Part shown: piece after piece, positions 19,882-25,843 of the stretch
Layout of the letters: each line of letters opens with the position of its first letter
Numbering within the stretch: position 1 is the stretch's first letter
Position numbers and translations under genes: made by a program
Notes under the pieces: generated by a model
The model's input: the letters and a program-made list of their open reading frames with translations, nothing else
Told to the model about the DNA's origin: nothing
The model's database searches: none
From: a virus
Reading direction: 5' to 3' (one strand)
Length of the DNA stretch: 25,843 bases
IMG/VR virus record: IMGVR_UViG_3300044617_000721
Location: 1 to 25,843 of that record

Positions 19882-19909
19882 CTTCTCTATGGTGTCAGCT
19901 CTGCAAGGA

Positions 19910-21961
19910 TTACGCGCCCACCGTGAACCGGACGTCGCCCGTGTGTGCGAAGTCGGCGTCGGCGTACATGTTGAGGATGAGGCGGGTGATGCCCGTCGCA
20001 GCCAAGGTGTACGGGTCGATGACCAGGTCGGCTGCTCCGCCGCCCCAGTATGCCACGTAGCAGTTCTCCATGTTTGCGATAACAATCGGAACGAGGTCGG
20101 CTTCATTGTTCAGGGTCGTTGCCGCCGTCGTGTTAGCGTACACTTCGGAGTAAACGTCATACGATGCATCGGTGATGAGGCCAGCAGCTGCGAGCGACGT
20201 GCCGTATGCCTGGTATCCGAAGATGGCGTTGTCCTGCATGATGGGGATAGCGCCGCCGGAGACCGTCGGGGTGTAGCGTGCCGTAGCGAGCAGGCCGTGC
20301 GACGTGATGAACGCCGTGCTGTTCGTGAGGGCGTTGGCGTTGCCGAGGGCACCGATGAGGCCCGATGCCACCTGCGAGGTCAAGCCTGCGACCGTAGCGG
20401 CTGCCGTTTCGTTACGCTTCACGAACGTAGAAGCAGCAGCTGCGATGACCTTCACGAGGAACATCTCGTCGATTTGCGCGGCAGAAGCCCGTGCGAACTG
20501 GCGCTGAACCGTAGCGTCGATGCTTTGGTTCATAGCTGCGAGCAACTCGTTGGTGATGTCGATACGCGAAGCCACACGCTGCGGAGCCAGCTGGCGTGCT
20601 GCGATAGCTGCTGCACCCGTTGCCGACGCCGTTTCGTTGATGATGTCCGTGCCGTCGTTGAGGGAGGGCAGGTTGATGTTTCCAGCGAGGCCGCGCAGGA
20701 CGTTGGCGCCTGCCTGCTCGAGGATAGGGGTCGGGACGAGCGCCTCGAGGACATTCGTGTTGGACTGTCCGGGGACGTTCGTGCCACCGATAGTCGACGT
20801 GTTCCGGAGGATGAAGCCCGGGATCTGCGCCAAGCCGCGGACGCCTACGCCTGCGTTCTTCAGGTCGGATGCTGCCTGCTGGCTCATCTCCGCCTCGAGG
20901 CCGGTCAAGCGGCCGGTCATCGATTCGCGGACGAGCTTGCTGATGGAGTAGCGCTGCTGGATTTTCTCCTGCTCGAGCACCTCCGGCTGCGGGGTAGCAG
21001 CAGAGAAGGCAGCACGCAACACCTGCGCCTCGGTCTTCTCGGCGCGCTCAATTTTCGCGTCGAGCGCCTCGATTTCCTGGTGCAGGTTGTCTACGGCCGT
21101 CTCTTCAGTTTCGTTGAAGGACCGCTGCATCAGCTCGGCCGATTCGGTCAAGCTCTTCAGCTGGTTCAGCTTGGAGGCGCGCAGCGCCTTCATGTCGTTG
21201 AGGTTCATGTATGGAAGGGTAAAGGGTTTCTGGTCAAAGGTAGTATTTGCCGAGATATTGGTTTTCCGGCTTTGGTTTTCCTCCGGGCTGTCGTCGGGCA
21301 TGTCGTTGGGCATGTCTTCGGAGACCTCCTCGGTGTAGTCGTCAATCATCGCCTTGATGTCGTCGAGCGATTCGATGATGTCGTCGAGCAGGTCGTCGGT
21401 CTTCTCGTCGCGCTCCTCCATCTCCGTCGGCAGGAAGTTGATGCCGCGCGCCGCCATACGTGCGGCAACGGTGGTGGTGGGTGAGGCGGGATACGTCACC
21501 GGGCTGACGTCGTACAGCTGGCCCACGCGGGTGATGGTCCGCATGCTGCGGTCTTTGCTCCACTCGTCCTCATCGATAGTGAAGGCGAAGCTCGACTGCG
21601 TGATGTCGCCGCGCTTGATGAGCTTGTACAGGTCGCGCCCTTCGCTGGTGTCGGCGAGCATAGCACGGTAGTGGAGGCCGCGCTCGTCGATGGTCAGCTC
21701 GAGGGTGCCGTTGGTGGTGCGTGCCAGCGGGACGCCGGCATGGTTGATGAGCAGCCGGACGTCGTCCTCGGTTCGTCCCTTGAAGGCGCCGGGAGCTACG
21801 CGCTCCTGGAAGTAGCCCAGGTCATAGGTGTCTCCAAAGACGGAAGCGTAGCCGCTGATGATCATGTCCTCTGTCGCGCGCACCTCCATAGTACGGACCT
21901 CGACGTTCGGGCCGTAGATGTTCCGCAGCTCTTGTTCGCGGTCGTTGTTGTTCTCTTGCAT
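19910..21961 (-). CDS. Prohead protease-major capsid fusion protein (HK97 fold)
   Basis: A single 683-residue frame joins two proteins that are usually separate. Residues 1-175 are an HK97-type prohead serine protease: ISGYASVFG (35-43), APGAF (56-60), LLINHAGVPLART (70-82; catalytic H74), ITQSSFAF (120-127; catalytic S124) and YDVSPVTYPAS (150-160). An acidic, low-complexity linker (about 180-232, many Asp/Glu) follows. Residues 252-320 form a coiled-coil delta/scaffold domain (LNQLKSLTESAELMQRSFNE). The rest to 683 is the HK97 capsid fold (LVPTPILEQAGANVLRGLAG, LAPQRVASRIDIT, ending ADADFAHTGDVRFTVGA). The protease should cut itself and the delta domain away during maturation. An ATG at 21208 (Met252) could give capsid protein alone. 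No stop or slippery site separates the parts. Confidence 0.9.
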   Translation of the reverse strand: MQENNNDREQELRNIYGPNVEVRTMEVRATEDMIISGYASVFGDTYDLGYFQERVAPGAFKGRTEDDVRLLINHAGVPLARTTNGTLELTIDERGLHYRAMLADTSEGRDLYKLIKRGDITQSSFAFTIDEDEWSKDRSMRTITRVGQLYDVSPVTYPASPTTTVAARMAARGINFLPTEMEERDEKTDDLLDDIIESLDDIKAMIDDYTEEVSEDMPNDMPDDSPEENQSRKTNISANTTFDQKPFTLPYMNLNDMKALRASKLNQLKSLTESAELMQRSFNETEETAVDNLHQEIEALDAKIERAEKTEAQVLRAAFSAATPQPEVLEQEKIQQRYSISKLVRESMTGRLTGLEAEMSQQAASDLKNAGVGVRGLAQIPGFILRNTSTIGGTNVPGQSNTNVLEALVPTPILEQAGANVLRGLAGNINLPSLNDGTDIINETASATGAAAIAARQLAPQRVASRIDITNELLAAMNQSIDATVQRQFARASAAQIDEMFLVKVIAAAASTFVKRNETAAATVAGLTSQVASGLIGALGNANALTNSTAFITSHGLLATARYTPTVSGGAIPIMQDNAIFGYQAYGTSLAAAGLITDASYDVYSEVYANTTAATTLNNEADLVPIVIANMENCYVAYWGGGAADLVIDPYTLAATGITRLILNMYADADFAHTGDVRFTVGA

Positions 21962-21965
21962 CTCT

Positions 21966-22628
21966 TCAGCTTTTGTCGTTGTACTTGAGAGCCATAATTT
22001 CGTTGCCGTGCACGTTGGTGTTCAGACGCAAGTCCAACACGTACAGGTCCAGCTCGCGCTTCATTATGGCAAGGCGGTCGGCGTGCCGCTCGTAGATGTC
22101 CTCACACACGAGGACACCGCCGTCGGTCAGCAGGGCGCCGTAATTTTTGAGGAACCAAACCTGCGACTCCCAGGTGTGCGGGCCGTCGTCGATGATGACA
22201 TCAAACTGCCCTTCATTCTTAAAAAGCAAAGCGATGGCGTCCTCCGTGTAAGCGTTGTACTCCGCGCCCTTATAGATTTTGACGTTGTCCTGATTTAAGG
22301 GAAAACGCAGCTCCATGTTTGCGGCGTTGTTGTCAATGCCTACCACGCGATTGATGTATGGAAGCCCGGCAAGGGAATGGATGCTGGCGCCTTCGAAGAT
22401 GCCAATTTCCAAAACCTTCAGAGGCCTATTCTTGCGCATTAGCTGCTCGGCGAAGATGAAGTCGTACGCCCTGCCGTAGCTGTGGTACGTGTTCTTGTCC
22501 GAGCCGTTGGACGTAAAAATTTCGCCCACGTTGCAGTGCTGGTACAGCGGATTGCCGCAGGAGCAGTTCGGTGCTTCCGCAGTTACATCAGCTGCCGGGG
22601 CTTTCTCCGTTTTTTTCTTATACGGCAT
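21966..22628 (-). CDS. SAM-dependent methyltransferase-like protein in the head operon
   Basis: This 220-residue protein has a class I methyltransferase core: SDKNTYHSYGRAYDFIF (43-59), KVLEIGIFEG (71-80; motif I), VVGIDNN (95-101), DVIIDDGPH (143-151) and GGVLVCEDI (170-178). This layout is closest to enzymes acting on sugars or small molecules (macrolide sugar O-methyltransferase-like) rather than DNA. There is no target recognition domain or DNA methylase NPPY/PC motif. Before it stands a Cys-rich start (NCSCGNPLYQHC, 21-32) after a Lys/Ala tail. It begins inside the portal gene (11-bp overlap) and ends 4 bases before the protease-capsid gene. Some of the gene is richer in A+T than its neighbours. 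The natural substrate, perhaps a virion glycan, is unproven. Confidence 0.75.
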   Translation of the reverse strand: MPYKKKTEKAPAADVTAEAPNCSCGNPLYQHCNVGEIFTSNGSDKNTYHSYGRAYDFIFAEQLMRKNRPLKVLEIGIFEGASIHSLAGLPYINRVVGIDNNAANMELRFPLNQDNVKIYKGAEYNAYTEDAIALLFKNEGQFDVIIDDGPHTWESQVWFLKNYGALLTDGGVLVCEDIYERHADRLAIMKRELDLYVLDLRLNTNVHGNEIMALKYNDKS

Positions 22629-23808
22629 CGCTGCTGATTTTCGTGCTGTAGTCCGACATGCTGCTCAAGTCGAGCTGGTTCACCTGCACGAGGTGGATGT
22701 CGCCCTTGGCGCCGATGGTGTTGTAGTCCTCCATCGTGCGCACCTCGTTGATGGTGAACACCCCGTCGGTGAGCATTTGGTGGTAGTAGTCGCTGCGGGC
22801 TTTCGTGTCGCCACGCAGGAGGTCTTGCATGTTGAACTTCGCAAAGTAGTCCTCCCGCTCAAACTCGGGGATGAGCTTGAGGTTGACCTCCTGCTCGATG
22901 CGCGTGGCCCATGGCACAACGGTGTGTCGTGCGAAGTTGCGGCCCTGCTCTTCGGTATTGCTGAAGGTCGTCTGCGTGGCAACTCCTACGATATACGGCG
23001 GGACGCCCATGATCGTGCAAATGGTCTCGTCGCTGTAGCGCCGGGTCTGTAGGAACTGCGCCTGCTCGGGAGGCAGTGAGATTTGCTGGTACTTGAAGCC
23101 GAACGGCAGCACCTTGACGCCGATGCCGCCGGTCTGCCACGACCGCCGCACCGCATCCATCTGTTCGTTCTTGATGGGGTTGTCGGTGGACAGGATGCCA
23201 AGCATAGAACCATCCGAGCCAAAGAAGTCGGCCCCGTAGTTCTCGGCCGCCTTGGCGATGCCGATATTCTCCTGGTGCAGCTCGATGGGGGACTTGCCGT
23301 TGAGGCAGCTGACGGCCAGCACGTCCTCGTAGCGCAGGTCGCCCAGCTCCGCGTGACGCACAAACAGCATGCCGTTCATGTTCATCAGGGTGCAGTCGTT
23401 GGTGTGCAGGATGTGCAGGTCGGTCGGCCGGCCGTCGAAGGTGTTGCGCTTGATGTGCGCAAAGGCCCGGCCGTACACCATGGCCATCGCGGTGATGCTT
23501 TCCCAGAACTCGTAGGGCGTCTGGTAGTCGTTCGGCCGTACGGCGCAAAGCTGGTGGGCCGGGTGGTTGTACGCCAAACGGCGGCCGGTGTCAATCCGCT
23601 CGAGCACGTTGAGGTTCATGTAGCCCAGCGTCTGCGAGATAGCACGGACGCAGGCGTACACGGTAGCCACCGTCATGGCGTTCTCTTTCCCTACCATAGC
23701 GCCCGAGCGGGTGCGCATGGTGTAGGCCGTAGAGTTCCAAAACTCGTTGTTGCCGGTGTAGGCAACGCGAGCACGCCGCTGGAAGAGGGATAGGATTCTC
23801 TCGAACAT
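22618..23808 (-). CDS. Portal protein (HK97 type)
   Basis: This 396-residue protein shows the HK97 portal pattern. AMTVATVYACVRAISQTLGY (44-63) is the 'V.acv..ia...a.lp' block. NHPAHQLCAVRPNDYQTPYEFWESI (81-105) matches 'hpl..ll..pN...t...f'. Then comes 'GRAFAHIKRN...G....L..L......', later LSTDNPIKNEQ and 'FGFKYQQISLPPEQAQFLQT', followed by 'CTIMGVPPYIVG' and 'NTEEQGRNFARHTVVPWATRIE'. It forms the dodecameric ring at the packaging vertex. The gene follows the terminase after 31 bases with no Shine-Dalgarno sequence. The C-terminal 11 bp overlap the methyltransferase gene. Confidence 0.93.
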   Translation of the reverse strand: MFERILSLFQRRARVAYTGNNEFWNSTAYTMRTRSGAMVGKENAMTVATVYACVRAISQTLGYMNLNVLERIDTGRRLAYNHPAHQLCAVRPNDYQTPYEFWESITAMAMVYGRAFAHIKRNTFDGRPTDLHILHTNDCTLMNMNGMLFVRHAELGDLRYEDVLAVSCLNGKSPIELHQENIGIAKAAENYGADFFGSDGSMLGILSTDNPIKNEQMDAVRRSWQTGGIGVKVLPFGFKYQQISLPPEQAQFLQTRRYSDETICTIMGVPPYIVGVATQTTFSNTEEQGRNFARHTVVPWATRIEQEVNLKLIPEFEREDYFAKFNMQDLLRGDTKARSDYYHQMLTDGVFTINEVRTMEDYNTIGAKGDIHLVQVNQLDLSSMSDYSTKISSDAV

Positions 23809-23839
23809 TGCGCCGAAGGTACGCTATAGGAAAAATTCC

Positions 23840-25399
23840 CTACAGCGTGACCACCTCGTAGATGACGTCGTCGTCGTCGCTGTTGAGCTTGCAGCCAAAG
23901 GCCATGATGGAAGCTACCACCCCGTCGACCATTTGCCCGTATTTGGTGCGCCCTTTGGTGACCTTGATGTTGTCGGCGGCGTCGCGGTCGAGCTTCACGC
24001 AGCCCATCTGCCAGCGCAGGCAGGCGTTGCCGCCGTGGATGACTGTGCCCTTCACCACCTCCATCTCAAACATCTTCGTGGGCATGCTGATGTCGAGGAA
24101 GCCCTGGCCCATGGGCTGCATGTCGATGCCCGCGTCGATAAGCTCAGGCACGATGTAGGTGGAGAAGCGTCGGTCGTATGCGACGGCGGTGATGTTATAG
24201 GTCTCCGCCGCGCGGATGATGTGGTCGCGGACGGTGCGGAAGTCGGTCACGTTCCCGGGTGTGATGGACAGGTCGCCGTCGCGCTGGAAGCGCAGGTAGT
24301 CGACGCCTTCGCTCTTGCGCATCTTCGTGCGCTCCTCGTTGACGAACTGGTGCACTTTGAGGTAGTGCACCTGCACCACCTCGTCCCAAAAGAGCAGGGC
24401 AAAGGCGGTGAGGTCGCGGGTGGAGGCGAGGTCGAGGCCTCCCCAGCAGGGCAGCTTCTTGAGGTAGTTGTCGTCCGGCAGGGGTCGCGCTCCGCGCATG
24501 AACTCGTGGTCCGTGATCCACGCGACGTCGCTGCCGGTCCATATGTTCAGGTGCAGGCGCAGGAACGTGTTGAGCACCGCCGGGTTGGCCTTGCATTTGG
24601 CGACCTCCTGCTCGAAATACTCCTTCCGGCAAATCGAGCCGTAGCCGGGGTTCGCCTTCTTCCACGTCGCCTCTTGCGTCCAGTCGTCCTCCTTGGCGGC
24701 GCGGTACAGCACCGGCAGGAACGTCGGGTCGTCCACCTCGCCGTTGAGGACGCGCTCGGCGTAGTCGTGCACCTCGTAGCAGATGGAGTTGGTGTCGTAG
24801 CCTGCCGTCGTGAGCATGATGATGAGCGGCTGCTGGCGTGCTGCTACCGACGTAGTGAGCACGTCGTATAGCTCGCGGTCCTTCTGCGTGTGTAGCTCGT
24901 CAAAGAGGACGGCCGAACAGTTGAAGCCGTGCTTCGTTCGGGCCTCGGCGCTGATGGATTTGTAGAAGGAGTTCTTGTAGTAGATGGCGTGCTGTAGCGT
25001 CTTGCAGCGTGAGGCGAGCGACTTGTTTTGCCCGACCATAGCGGCGGCGATGTCGAAGACGATGCGCGCCTGATTCCTGTCGCCTGCCGCGCTGATGATT
25101 TCGGCCCCGGCCTCCTGCTCCGCCACAAGCAGGTAGAGGGCGATGGCGGCGGTGAGGTTTGACTTGCCGTTCTTCCGCGGGATCTCGATATAGCAGGTGC
25201 GGTACTTGCGCATGCCGTCGGCACGCTTCCACCCGAATAGCGGGCGGATGATGTCGTCCTTCTGCCAGTCCTCGAGCAGGAACGGCCCCTGGTGGCCCTT
25301 CACGTGGGAGCAGAACTGCTCGATGAAGTTGACCACCCGGTCGGCCGCCTCGGCGTCGTACCAGTAGCCGGGGTCAGCCGAGGAACTTGTCGAGCTCAT
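23840..25399 (-). CDS. terL: Terminase large subunit
   Basis: This 519-residue protein is the packaging motor. The ATPase has Walker A PRKNGKS (74-80), Walker B VLFDELH (164-170; D167, E168) and coupling motif LTTAG (196-200). The RNase H-like nuclease carries D323 (GLDLAS, 321-326), D409 (VAYDR, 406-410) and D492 (MVDGVVA). 'PRKNGKS' is the usual form in the HK97-like Terminase_1 group. The length suits the family. It overlaps terS by 26 bp. No intein or extra domain is present. Packaging chemistry (cos or pac) cannot be read directly, although the adjoining HNH gene favours a cos-like system. Confidence 0.95.
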   Translation of the reverse strand: MSSTSSSADPGYWYDAEAADRVVNFIEQFCSHVKGHQGPFLLEDWQKDDIIRPLFGWKRADGMRKYRTCYIEIPRKNGKSNLTAAIALYLLVAEQEAGAEIISAAGDRNQARIVFDIAAAMVGQNKSLASRCKTLQHAIYYKNSFYKSISAEARTKHGFNCSAVLFDELHTQKDRELYDVLTTSVAARQQPLIIMLTTAGYDTNSICYEVHDYAERVLNGEVDDPTFLPVLYRAAKEDDWTQEATWKKANPGYGSICRKEYFEQEVAKCKANPAVLNTFLRLHLNIWTGSDVAWITDHEFMRGARPLPDDNYLKKLPCWGGLDLASTRDLTAFALLFWDEVVQVHYLKVHQFVNEERTKMRKSEGVDYLRFQRDGDLSITPGNVTDFRTVRDHIIRAAETYNITAVAYDRRFSTYIVPELIDAGIDMQPMGQGFLDISMPTKMFEMEVVKGTVIHGGNACLRWQMGCVKLDRDAADNIKVTKGRTKYGQMVDGVVASIMAFGCKLNSDDDDVIYEVVTL

Positions 25400-25700
25400 C
25401 CTCTTCCATCTCCTGGTTCATGCTGCCTTCTAACGACCGCACGATGGAGGTCTTGCGCTGACGGTTGTCGCGCAGCTGCTGCCACTCCGGCCTGCTCCTC
25501 ATGTACTGGTCGCCGCTCTTGCCGGTCACCGTGTAGGTGGTGCCGTACTTGCTGATGAACGACTGCAGCATCTCCTCCTCCACCTCCACGCATGCGAGCG
25601 TGTAGATGAGCGAGCGGATGCCTGGTGTGATGATGCCGCGGCGCTGGTAGTCAGCGCACAACTGGTCATATCGCTCGCGGATGTCGGGGTGCATTTCCAT
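25374..25700 (-). CDS. terS: Terminase small subunit (P27-like)
   Basis: The ATG at 25700-25698 starts 108 residues. The N-terminus MEMHPDIRERYDQLCADYQR is helical and probably DNA-binding, followed by LIYTLACVEVEEEMLQSFIS. TTYTVTGKSGDQYMRSRPEW (54-73) is the typical P27-family motif '...G..y.......G....pnP......'. The C-terminus is acidic (NQEMEEDELDKFLG). Family members recognise the packaging site and hand DNA to TerL. The gene overlaps terL by 26 bp and its leader is the terminal repeat, which probably contains the packaging site. No Shine-Dalgarno sequence is visible; a run of eight A residues lies just before the start. Confidence 0.85.
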   Translation of the reverse strand: MEMHPDIRERYDQLCADYQRRGIITPGIRSLIYTLACVEVEEEMLQSFISKYGTTYTVTGKSGDQYMRSRPEWQQLRDNRQRKTSIVRSLEGSMNQEMEEDELDKFLG

Positions 25701-25843
25701 AGTTTTTTTTCTTGATGTTTTCTATTTGTCCCAAAAGGTTGTCAATACCATTGACGTACAATCAACTGCGCGCTCAAAGTAAAACCGCGTAAACACTGGG
25801 CGACCCCCCTACCCCCTGAAAAAACCTATATTGGAAGGCGTTT
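25672..25843. repeat. Terminal direct repeat, right copy (172 bp)
   Basis: This copy matches positions 1-172 with four mismatches (25677, 25798, 25801, 25840). It holds the first 29 bases of terS and its leader. The 25798 and 25801 differences change a hairpin-capable TAGGGG-ACC-CCCCTA in the left copy so that the stem is lost here, while the palindrome at 25741-25755 is unchanged. Confidence 0.93.
25719..25755 (-). promoter_or_regulatory. Possible late promoter and overlapping palindrome
   Basis: On the minus strand TTGACA (25745-25740) is followed after 15 bases by TAGAAA (25724-25719), a weak sigma70-like pair. The perfect palindrome at 25741-25755 covers the TTGACA. A promoter is required here because the terminase gene begins the late operon, but the exact elements are uncertain; the Bacteroidota TTTG/TAnnTTTG pair is not seen at good spacing. 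Confidence 0.3.

Noticed and set aside
19385-21484. Very long plus-strand open frame (699 codons) opposite the capsid fusion and connector genes
   Set aside because: It is antisense to two strongly supported genes. Its product is Arg/Val/His-rich without any fold pattern, and it spans the terminator. The absence of stops follows from G+C-rich codon use on the other strand.
1-25843. CRISPR arrays, tRNA genes, integrase or lysogeny module, insertion sequences
   Set aside because: I saw no regular direct repeat arrays apart from the iterons, no recombinase-like protein on either strand and no cloverleaf-like segment. Absence by eye is not proof for tRNAs.

Overview
The window is a small tailed-phage genome of the HK97/siphovirus type, and it looks complete. 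The first 172 bases (1-172) recur at the end (25672-25843) with four mismatches, so the molecule is either circular in assembly or carries direct terminal repeats; the unique length is about 25.67 kb. Every gene I accept lies on the minus strand, so the genome reads from high to low coordinates. I see no integrase, excisionase, tRNA, CRISPR array, DNA polymerase or helicase. A strictly lytic, host-replisome-dependent phage is the simplest reading. The host is probably a member of the Bacteroidota. Start codons mostly lack Shine-Dalgarno sequences and sit in A-rich or fully coupled contexts. The single-strand binding protein ends in DLPF like Bacteroidota proteins of that type, and several small proteins look like those of flavobacterial or marine Bacteroidetes phages. 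These points are inference from memory of families, not database results.

Late region, in transcription order: terminase small subunit (25700), large subunit, portal, a SAM-methyltransferase-like protein, and one long protein fusing the HK97 prohead protease to the major capsid protein. A strong hairpin terminator follows at 19861-19881. Then come the head-tail connector, head closure protein, HK97 gp10-like protein, a tail terminator with an added beta-rich C-terminal domain, a glycosyltransferase-like protein, tail tube, tail assembly chaperones joined by a -1 frameshift on an A9 run, a 760-residue tape measure, a 1235-residue tail tip/fibre protein and a glycine-rich adhesin. The run ends with small accessory proteins (one with a dockerin/EF-hand-like calcium loop), a membrane-plus-coiled-coil protein, an M15 peptidase endolysin, a calcineurin-like phosphoesterase and two small holin-like membrane proteins. 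It is closed by a terminator at 6190-6215.

Early region (6085 down to 207): a palindrome-rich leader, then a tightly coupled chain of small unknown proteins, a possible strand-annealing protein, an SSB, an HNH protein of lower GC, a Cro-like HTH protein, and a replication initiator. The initiator gene contains five iterons beside an A+T-rich tract, a lambda-O-like candidate origin. After it come a replication-associated protein, NinG, a small protein, a second glycosyltransferase and an HNH protein just upstream of the terminal repeat and terminase, as is usual for HK97-type packaging.

The only non-coding stretches of note are 1-206 / 25701-25843 (repeat and late leader), 6086-6255 (terminator plus early leader) and 19844-19909 (terminator). 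No gene-free stretch exceeds 300 bases.
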